A stretch of 5,057 bases of DNA from DATEPR01 sp036503065 (GTDB lineage: Bacteria > Actinomycetota > Actinomycetes > Mycobacteriales > Pseudonocardiaceae): NCBI GenBank assembly GCA_036503065.1, contig DASXXM010000521.1:1-5057 (forward strand). The letters are read 5' to 3'. Of this stretch, positions 1 through 5,057 are shown piece by piece. The stretch's first letter is position 1. Every line of letters begins with the position of its first letter. A model generated the notes under the pieces. It searched no databases, was not told where the DNA came from, and worked only from the letters and a program-made list of their open reading frames with translations. A program made the translations under genes and the position numbers.

Positions 1-689
1 TGGGCACCTGGGTAATCAAAACCGAAGGCGACCCAGAAGCCGTGCGAACATACGAACGGCTGCTACTCAACAGCGACGACTGGCTGGCCAACGAGATCAC
101 GCACTACTACAAGCGCACCCTGAAACGGCTGGACGTCACCAGCCGCAGCCTGATCGCGCTGATCGAACCGGGCAGCTGCTTCGTCGGCATGCTGGCCGAA
201 CTGGCCTTCGCCGGCGACCGTCAGTACATTCTGGACGGTCCACCGCCCGACGACGACACCAGCGACCTGCGTGCCTCGATCACCCTGACCGACGCCAACT
301 TCGGCCCGTTCCCGATGGGCAACGGCCTCACCCGGCTGGCCAGCCGCTTCTACGGCCACACCGACGACCTGGAAAAACTGCACGGGACCTACGATCCCGC
401 CGACGCCATGGCACACGGCCTGGTCACCGACGCGCCGGACGACATCGACTGGCCGGACGAGGTGCGGATCGCGATCGAGAGCCGGGCCGCGCTGAGCCCG
501 GACGCGTGCACGGGCATGGAGGCCAACCACCGCTTCGTCGGCCCGGAGACCATCGAGACCAAGATCTTCGGCCGGCTGACCGCATGGCAGAACTGGATCT
601 TCACACGGCCCAACGCATCCGGCCCGGAGGGCGCACTGCGCCGTTACGGATCGGGGCAGAAGGCCGTCTTCGACCGGAAGCGAGTGTGA
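1..689 (+). CDS. boxC: Benzoyl-CoA-dihydrodiol lyase BoxC, C-terminal part (5' end outside window)
   Basis: BoxC is a cytosolic crotonase-superfamily enzyme. It hydrolytically opens the ring of 2,3-epoxybenzoyl-CoA, giving 3,4-dehydroadipyl-CoA semialdehyde and formate. The frame is open from base 3 to the TGA at 687-689, giving 228 visible residues, roughly the last two fifths of a family that is usually about 550 aa. The GTG at 42 is internal: the residues before it (GTWVIKTEGDPEA) read as ordinary BoxC sequence. A crotonase-like stretch, ALIEPGSCFVGMLAELAFAG, lies at about visible residues 52-71. It is followed by a GNGLTRLASRFYG segment (106-118) and the strongly BoxC-like C-terminal block with EANHRFVGPETIET and FGRLTAWQNW (173-198). 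The sequence ends with GSGQKAVFDRKRV. It lies one base upstream of boxB, its pathway partner, implying one transcript. No frameshift or decay is seen. Family assignment is by recognition of these conserved blocks, not by a search. Confidence 0.93.
   Translation, partial: GTWVIKTEGDPEAVRTYERLLLNSDDWLANEITHYYKRTLKRLDVTSRSLIALIEPGSCFVGMLAELAFAGDRQYILDGPPPDDDTSDLRASITLTDANFGPFPMGNGLTRLASRFYGHTDDLEKLHGTYDPADAMAHGLVTDAPDDIDWPDEVRIAIESRAALSPDACTGMEANHRFVGPETIETKIFGRLTAWQNWIFTRPNASGPEGALRRYGSGQKAVFDRKRV
676..680 (+). promoter_or_regulatory. Candidate ribosome binding site for boxB
   Basis: GGAAG lies inside the last codons of boxC, 10 bases before the GTG at 691. The spacing is slightly long; a closer GAG at 682-684 may contribute. 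The site supports the GTG start and suggests translational coupling between boxC and boxB. Confidence 0.45.
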
Positions 690-690
690 C

Positions 691-2112
691 GTGACCACGT
701 CGATCAACTACGACGACAAGATCCCGAACAACGTCAACCTGTCCGGGGATCGGAAGCTCCAGCGCGCACTGGAGGGCTGGCAGCCGAAGTTCCGCAACTG
801 GTGGGCGGAAATGGGTCCGACGCTGGAGACCCAGGGTGTCTACCTGCGCACCGCGGTCGCCGTCGGGCGGGATGGCTGGGCGCACTTCGACCACGTCCAC
901 GTGCCCGACTACCGCTGGGGCATCTTCCTGGCCGAGCGCGACCCGGACCGGCGGATCGGCTTCGGTGAGCACAAGGGCGAACCGGTGTGGCAGCAGGTGC
1001 CCGGCGAGTACCGGGCCGACCTGCAGCGCCTGATCGTGATCCAGGGCGACACCGAACCCGCGTCGGTCGAGCAGCAGAAGCTGTTGGGCCTCACCGCACC
1101 CAGCCTCTACGACCTGCGCAACCTGTTCCAGGTCAACGTGGAGGAGGGCCGGCACCTGTGGGCCATGGTATATCTGCTGCACGCCTACTTCGGCCGAGAG
1201 GGCCGCGACGAGGCGGAAGCGTTGCTGTTCCGCAACTCCGGCAGTCCCGACTCGCCGCGCATCCTCGGTGCCTTCAACGAGCAGACCGCGGACTGGCTGG
1301 CGTTCTTCATGTTCACGTACTTCACCGACCGGGATGGCAAGTACCAGCTCGGCACGCTGAAGGAGTCCGCGTTCGACCCGCTCTCGCGCACCTGTGAGTT
1401 CATGCTCAAGGAGGAGGCGCACCACATGTTCGTCGGCACCACCGGTGTCGACCGGGTGGTCGAGCGGAGCGCGCAGCTCATCCGCGAACACGACACGCTG
1501 GACATCGCGTCGCACGGCGGTATCCCCCTGGACATCATCCAGAAGTACATCAACTTCCACTACACGGTGTCCCTCGACCTGTTCGGCAGCGAGACGTCCA
1601 CCAACGCGGCCAACTACTACACCGCCGGGCTGAAGGGCCGCTGGCAGGAGGCCCGCCGCAAGGACGACCACCAGCTCACCGAGGACAGCGGCACGCTGGC
1701 CCGCCCGTCCGCCGACGGCACCTGGGCCGACGAGGAACTGTCCGCGCTGTTGCTGCTCAACCTCGACCTGCGCGGCGAGTACATCGCGGACTGCCAGACC
1801 GGCATGAAGCGCTGGAACAAGATCCTCGAGGACCACGAGATCGGCTACCGCCTCACGCTGCCGCATCCCGGCTTCAACCGGGCCGTCGGCCTGCACGCGG
1901 GCACCCACGTCACCCCGGACGGCACCATCGTGGACGAGGCCACCTGGGCCGCAGGCCGCGCCAGGTGGCTGCCCACGGACGAGGATCTGGCCTTCGTCCG
2001 CTCGCTGATGCACCCGGTGTACGAGCGTGGCAAAATCGCCGGCTGGGTCGCGCCGCCGCGCAACGGCATCAACGGCCAACCCTTCGACTACGAGTACGTC
2101 CACCTGGTTTGA
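691..2112 (+). CDS. boxB: Benzoyl-CoA 2,3-epoxidase, diiron oxygenase subunit BoxB
   Basis: BoxB is the oxygenase of the benzoyl-CoA epoxidase. Using O2 and electrons from an NADPH-dependent reductase (BoxA), it forms 2,3-epoxybenzoyl-CoA in the cytosol. The protein is 473 aa, which matches the usual family length. The GTG at 691 is chosen because the N-terminus it gives (INYDDKIPNNVNLSGDRKLQ) is the typical BoxB opening, and no in-frame start lies just upstream. A four-helix-bundle diiron site is readable. Likely ligands are E122 (in DTEPASVEQQ), E152 and H155 (EEGRHLW), D213 (YFTDRDGKYQ), and E242 and H245 (EEAHHMFVG). These sit at a constant +2 offset from the ligand positions I recall for Azoarcus evansii BoxB, so the site appears intact. 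The gene begins one base after boxC and ends 10 bases before the benzoate-CoA ligase. Unusually, no boxA reductase gene adjoins it on the downstream side. Confidence 0.95.
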   Translation: MTTSINYDDKIPNNVNLSGDRKLQRALEGWQPKFRNWWAEMGPTLETQGVYLRTAVAVGRDGWAHFDHVHVPDYRWGIFLAERDPDRRIGFGEHKGEPVWQQVPGEYRADLQRLIVIQGDTEPASVEQQKLLGLTAPSLYDLRNLFQVNVEEGRHLWAMVYLLHAYFGREGRDEAEALLFRNSGSPDSPRILGAFNEQTADWLAFFMFTYFTDRDGKYQLGTLKESAFDPLSRTCEFMLKEEAHHMFVGTTGVDRVVERSAQLIREHDTLDIASHGGIPLDIIQKYINFHYTVSLDLFGSETSTNAANYYTAGLKGRWQEARRKDDHQLTEDSGTLARPSADGTWADEELSALLLLNLDLRGEYIADCQTGMKRWNKILEDHEIGYRLTLPHPGFNRAVGLHAGTHVTPDGTIVDEATWAAGRARWLPTDEDLAFVRSLMHPVYERGKIAGWVAPPRNGINGQPFDYEYVHLV

Positions 2113-2116
2113 GGGG
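2111..2116 (+). promoter_or_regulatory. Ribosome binding site for the benzoate-CoA ligase, overlapping the boxB stop
   Basis: GAGGGG shares two bases with the boxB TGA (2110-2112) and lies 6 bases before the ATG at 2123. This spacing favours ATG 2123 over the in-frame ATGs at 2027 (inside boxB) and 2129 (12 bases away). Ribosomes ending boxB would arrive on this site, which favours coupled translation. Confidence 0.65.
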
Positions 2117-2122
2117 TCGATC

Positions 2123-3709
2123 ATGGCCATGCCCGAGTACCAGCCGTTCAACGCCACCGAGTACCTGGTCGACAGACATGTGCGCGATGGCCGCGGCGAC
2201 CGGGTCGCCGTGCAGTGCGGCGACCGTTCGCTGACCTACCGCGACCTGGCGGACGAGACCCTGCGGGTCGCCGCCGGCCTGCGCGCGCTGGGCCTGCGGC
2301 CGGAGGAGCGGGTCATGCTGTGCATGGCCGACGGCGTCGAACTGCTCACCGGCATTCTCGCGGCGATGCGGCTGGGCGCGGTGCCGGTGCCGGTGTCCAC
2401 CATGGTGACCGGCGCGGATCTCGGCACGATGCTCGCCGACTCCCGCGCCCGGCTGCTGTGCGTTTCGGTCCAGTTCGCGGCGGCCGCGCAGGAAGCCGTT
2501 GACCTGGCGCCGGAAGTGGCGCACGTGGTCGTGGACGGCGACGTCGACTTCGCCGCCCGGCCATCGGTGCACCACTGGAAGGCATTGTCCGGCGCCGATC
2601 CCGACCCGTCGCCGGCGTATGCGACGTGGGCGGACTCGCCCGCGCTCTGGCTCTACACGTCCGGCACCACCGGCCGCCCCAAGGGCGCGATGCACCGCCA
2701 CGTCTCGGTCCGACACGTGGCCGACTGCTACGGCACCGGCGTGCTCGGTGTCGCGCCGACCGACCGGTGCCTGTCCGTTGCCAAGCTGTTCTTCGCCTAC
2801 GGACTGGGCAATTCGTGTTTCTTCCCGCTCGCGGTCGGCGCCACGACGGTGTTGGAACCGGCCCGGCCGACGCCGACGGCGATCGCCGCGCGGGTGGTCG
2901 CCACCCGGCCGACGCTGTTCTTCGCCGTGCCCACGTTCTACTCGGCGTTGCTGGGCAGCGACATCCCGGACGACACGTTCGCGTCCGTCCGGCAGGGCGT
3001 GTCGGCGGGCGAGCCGCTGCCGGCGATCCTGGGCGCCCGGTTCGCCGACCGGTTCGGCGTGGAGATCCTGGACGGCATCGGTTCGACCGAGGCGCTGCAC
3101 ATCTTCCTGTCCAACCGCCCCGGCCGGGTCCACCCCAGCTCGTCGGGCACCCCCGTGCCCGGCTACCACGTCCAGATCCGCGACGACGACGACGTGCTCA
3201 TCGAGGAGACCGGACGACCGGGCCACCTCTATCTGAACGGCCCGTCCACCGCGACCGGCTACTGGTGCCGGCACGAGACCACCCGCCAGGTGTTCCAGGG
3301 TGAGTGGCTGCGCACCGGGGACACGTACGTCCGCAACGAGGACGGCACGTACAGCTGCCTCGGCCGGTCCGACGACATGCTGAAGGCGGGCGGCATCTGG
3401 GTTTCCCCCGCCGAGGTCGAGGAGCGGCTGCTGGCCCATCCGGACGTGGCCGAGGTCGCGGTGGTGGCGGCACCGGACGAGGTCGGGATCGAGAAGCCGA
3501 TCGCGTGCGTCGTGGCGGTGCCCGGACACGCGATCGACCCCGACGCGCTGACCGTGTGGTGCCGCGACGGCCTTGCCGCGTTCAAACGGCCGCGCCTGGT
3601 CATCCCGGTGGCCGAGTTGCCGAAGACCGCGACCGGCAAGATCCGGCGCAACGTCCTGCGCGAGCAGATGCGCGATTCCCTGACCGGGCCGACGGTCCGG
3701 ATCGCCTGA
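2123..3709 (+). CDS. bclA: Benzoate-CoA ligase (AMP-forming)
   Basis: The enzyme activates benzoate with ATP and CoA to benzoyl-CoA, the entry step of the box pathway. It is a 528-aa ANL-superfamily adenylate-forming enzyme of the usual length. The start is ATG 2123, set by the GAGGGG site and a typical N-terminus (FNATEYLVDRHV). Motifs in order are the P-loop YTSGTTGRPKG (178-188), KLFFAYGLGNS (221-231), DGIGSTEALHIF (317-328), EWLRTGD (394-400), the hinge GRSDDMLKAGGIWVSP (414-429) and the catalytic lysine K506 in PKTATGKIRRN. The acyl-pocket residues I recall from studied benzoate-CoA ligases (Ala-Tyr, then Gly, His-Ile) appear here as A225-Y226, G320 and H326-I327. This supports benzoate or a close analogue as substrate rather than a fatty or aryl-propionic acid. 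K506 is the residue type that reversible acetylation switches off in Rhodopseudomonas BadA; whether that happens here is unknown. A hydroxy- or amino-benzoate preference cannot be excluded. Confidence 0.92.
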   Translation: MAMPEYQPFNATEYLVDRHVRDGRGDRVAVQCGDRSLTYRDLADETLRVAAGLRALGLRPEERVMLCMADGVELLTGILAAMRLGAVPVPVSTMVTGADLGTMLADSRARLLCVSVQFAAAAQEAVDLAPEVAHVVVDGDVDFAARPSVHHWKALSGADPDPSPAYATWADSPALWLYTSGTTGRPKGAMHRHVSVRHVADCYGTGVLGVAPTDRCLSVAKLFFAYGLGNSCFFPLAVGATTVLEPARPTPTAIAARVVATRPTLFFAVPTFYSALLGSDIPDDTFASVRQGVSAGEPLPAILGARFADRFGVEILDGIGSTEALHIFLSNRPGRVHPSSSGTPVPGYHVQIRDDDDVLIEETGRPGHLYLNGPSTATGYWCRHETTRQVFQGEWLRTGDTYVRNEDGTYSCLGRSDDMLKAGGIWVSPAEVEERLLAHPDVAEVAVVAAPDEVGIEKPIACVVAVPGHAIDPDALTVWCRDGLAAFKRPRLVIPVAELPKTATGKIRRNVLREQMRDSLTGPTVRIA

Positions 3710-3712
3710 CCG

Positions 3713-4570
3713 ATGCTGGACGGCGAGCTTCTTGTCGACGCGCACCTGCACGTGCCCCGCCTGTCCACGTTGAAGCCGGCGTGGCTTGCCTGGGCCGACC
3801 GGTTCTCCCGCGACCACGACTGGCGGTCCGCGTACTCCGCGTCCGGCGATCCGGTGCCCACGCGGCTGGATGCGTTGCTGGAAAAGGAAGGCGTCGACAG
3901 GGCGTTGCTGTTCTGTGAGTACAGCCCGCGTGCCACCGGCATCCAGCCGATCGAGGACAACTTGCCTGTCCTCAACCAGAACCCGACACGATTTCGCTTG
4001 GTGGCCAACGTAAATCCGCATCTACACCATCCAATTGTGTCCGAAGTGGAGCGACAGCTCGACCTGGGCGCGGTTGCGCTGAAGGTGCATCCGGTGCACG
4101 GCGGCTTCTCCCCGGCAGACCGGGAACTGTACGACGCGTACACGGTGTGCGCGGAACGTGGGGTGCCGGTGATCCTCCACTCGGGCACGTCGAGTTTCCC
4201 CGGCGCCAGGGCCCGATTCGGTGATCCCGCCCTGATGCTGGACGTGTTGGAGGACTTCCCGCAGGTGCAGTTCGTGTTCGCGCACGGCGGCCGGGGCTGG
4301 TGGTACGACACGGCGGCGTTCCTGGCGCTGGCCAAGCCGAACGTCTGGCTGGACCTGGCAGGTCTCCCGCCCGCCAAGCTCCCCGAGTACTACCAGCGGT
4401 TCGACCTGAAGCGCCTGGCCACCAAGTGGATCTTCGGCACCGACTGGCCCGGCGTGCCCGGCACGGCGGACAACGCCCGTGGCCTGACTCGACTCGGCCT
4501 ACCCGACGACCTGGTGCGTGGCGTCTGGTCGGGCAACGCGGCCAAACTGTTCCCCGGCTTGGGTATCTGA
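3713..4570 (+). CDS. Amidohydrolase-2 family (ACMSD-like) metal-dependent hydrolase or decarboxylase
   Basis: This 285-aa protein carries the marks of the amidohydrolase_2 / ACMSD-like TIM-barrel family. These are DAHLH near the N-terminus (H11, H13), VALKVHPVHGGF (K124), VILHSG (H156), FVFAHGG (H191) and the C-terminal FGTDWPG (D244). The family pattern predicts a single divalent metal bound by H11, H13, H156 and D244, with H191 as the likely catalytic histidine. No signal peptide or membrane segment is seen, so it should be cytosolic. Relatives decarboxylate aromatic or dienoic acids (ACMSD, gamma-resorcylate decarboxylase) or hydrolyse lactones (2-pyrone-4,6-dicarboxylate lactonase), so the reaction cannot be read from sequence. 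It starts 3 bases after the ligase stop with no clear Shine-Dalgarno site, which suggests translation by coupling. It is not one of the standard box enzymes; its position implies a role in benzoate or related aromatic-acid metabolism (inference). A patch near 3986-4036 uses rare A/T-ending codons. Confidence 0.85.
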   Translation: MLDGELLVDAHLHVPRLSTLKPAWLAWADRFSRDHDWRSAYSASGDPVPTRLDALLEKEGVDRALLFCEYSPRATGIQPIEDNLPVLNQNPTRFRLVANVNPHLHHPIVSEVERQLDLGAVALKVHPVHGGFSPADRELYDAYTVCAERGVPVILHSGTSSFPGARARFGDPALMLDVLEDFPQVQFVFAHGGRGWWYDTAAFLALAKPNVWLDLAGLPPAKLPEYYQRFDLKRLATKWIFGTDWPGVPGTADNARGLTRLGLPDDLVRGVWSGNAAKLFPGLGI

Positions 4571-4578
4571 TCAGCCGG
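4554..4578. repeat. Short inverted repeat spanning the convergent stop codons
   Basis: CCGGCT (4554-4559) and AGCCGG (4573-4578) form a perfect 6-bp inverted repeat around 13 bases. The loop overlaps the 8-bp palindrome CTGATCAG (4567-4574), which contains both stop codons back to back. It could act as a weak bidirectional terminator, but the stem is short and no T-run follows on either strand. In GC-rich DNA it may be chance. Confidence 0.3.
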
Positions 4579-5057
4579 CCAGTTCGGCCCAGCGTCGCCT
4601 GGCCGTGTCGCGCCACTGGATGTGCCGGTCGTTGAACAGGATGGCGGCCCTGGTGCCGATCCAGTCCGGTGGCAGGAGTTCGCGCGGCAGTTGCGGATCG
4701 AGGAAGGGAAAGCGTCGCCAGGCCTGCACGAGCCGGGTCTGCGCGCACAGGACGGCGTCCGCGTCGGACAGGTCGGGCGTGGCGAACTCGTCGATGAACC
4801 CGGCGTAGCGCTGGGCGACCTCAGCCAGATCCCAGGCCGAGGTGACCATGTCCGCCTGCCGCCCCAAGGCACCGTAGGTGGCGACGAAGGACATGGCGTT
4901 GGTGGGCAGCGCCAGCTCGGTAAGAATCTGGTTGGCGTCCGATTCGGCGTCGGCATGCGGCGAGATCCAGACGCCGGGCGTCGGCGTTCCGAAGCCGGCC
5001 CAGCTCAGCTGGGTGCGCAGCGTGTGCCGGAGCTCGCGCATCGACTCGGGCACCGAG
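4571..5057 (-). CDS. PaaX-family transcriptional regulator, C-terminal part (5' end outside window)
   Basis: PaaX proteins are GntR-like winged-helix repressors; in E. coli PaaX represses phenylacetate catabolism and is released by phenylacetyl-CoA. The visible 161 residues are about half of a normal family member (about 270-320 aa). The DNA-binding N-terminus lies beyond base 5057. The GTG at 5053 is not the true start, because the frame is open to the edge (SVPES, typical of the PaaX central region). Counting from that codon, the central Cas2-like domain shows RELRHTLRTQLSWAGFG (6-22) and TPGVWISPH (25-33). The C-terminal domain shows WDLAEVAQRYAGFIDEF (74-90) and the strong family block RRFPFLDPQLPRELLPPDW (113-131). 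It converges on the amidohydrolase with no spacer. Its neighbours suggest that it responds to an aryl-CoA such as benzoyl-CoA and controls the box operon (inference); its operator would be outside the window. Confidence 0.88.
   Translation of the reverse strand, partial: SVPESMRELRHTLRTQLSWAGFGTPTPGVWISPHADAESDANQILTELALPTNAMSFVATYGALGRQADMVTSAWDLAEVAQRYAGFIDEFATPDLSDADAVLCAQTRLVQAWRRFPFLDPQLPRELLPPDWIGTRAAILFNDRHIQWRDTARRRWAELAG

Noticed and set aside
42..44. GTG at 42 as the start of a short separate protein
   Set aside because: The frame is open to the window edge and the residues before it fit BoxC, so this is an internal valine of a truncated gene.
2027..2122. In-frame upstream extension of the ligase to ATG 2027
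   Set aside because: It would overlap boxB by more than 80 bases, adds a Ser/Thr/Arg-rich stretch unlike ligase N-termini, and lacks the well-placed GAGGGG that precedes ATG 2123.
601..2157. Long open frame on the - strand (518 codons) opposite boxB
   Set aside because: It is a compositional shadow of boxB with no family features, and it spans the boxC and boxB boundaries without any gene-like signal.
3182..3197. Run of GAC codons in the ligase (four consecutive aspartates) as a tandem repeat
   Set aside because: It is too short to be a meaningful repeat and falls in a variable surface turn of the ligase; ordinary codon choice in GC-rich DNA explains it.
2069..4021. Long open frame on the - strand (650 codons) opposite the ligase and amidohydrolase
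   Set aside because: Its translation is Arg/Gly/Val/Ala-rich low-information sequence with no recognisable domain. It mirrors the codon pattern of clearly real + strand genes, a common artefact of high-GC DNA.
3259..4377. Open frame on the - strand (372 codons) opposite the ligase end and the amidohydrolase
   Set aside because: Its translation is rich in Ser, Arg and Thr with no domain, and both opposing + strand genes carry intact catalytic motifs.
4571..5053. A stand-alone 160-aa PaaX-like protein starting at GTG 5053
   Set aside because: The codon before it is open (Ser) and continues the PaaX central-domain sequence. The winged-helix part is simply outside the window, so there is no evidence of a natural truncation.

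Overview
The window is strongly GC-rich with G/C-ending codons, a GTG start, almost no non-coding DNA and a PaaX-type regulator. This fits an actinomycete, possibly of the Pseudonocardiales (inference from composition and gene content only; no phylogenetic marker is present).

Four genes run on the + strand with gaps of 1, 10 and 3 bases. They are the 3' end of boxC (positions 1-689), complete boxB (691-2112), a complete benzoate-CoA ligase (2123-3709) and a complete amidohydrolase-2 family protein (3713-4570). A fifth gene on the - strand (4571-5057, cut by the window edge) encodes the C-terminal half of a PaaX-family transcriptional regulator. It converges on the amidohydrolase with no bases between the two stop codons. 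No stretch above 10 bases lies outside a gene, and no operon promoter is visible, so the promoter should lie upstream of base 1.

Together these genes are the core of the aerobic benzoyl-CoA ('box') route. The ligase activates benzoate to benzoyl-CoA. The diiron enzyme BoxB, with a reductase (BoxA) not seen here, epoxidises the ring to 2,3-epoxybenzoyl-CoA. BoxC opens the ring hydrolytically to 3,4-dehydroadipyl-CoA semialdehyde plus formate. Later steps (semialdehyde dehydrogenase, beta-oxidation) are not in the window.

The parts outside the textbook pathway are the amidohydrolase co-directional with the box genes, the PaaX-family regulator beside it, and the absence of boxA next to boxB. 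The known box pathway explains most of the window, and I see no evidence of a wholly new system. The amidohydrolase and the regulator are the best candidates for undescribed biology.
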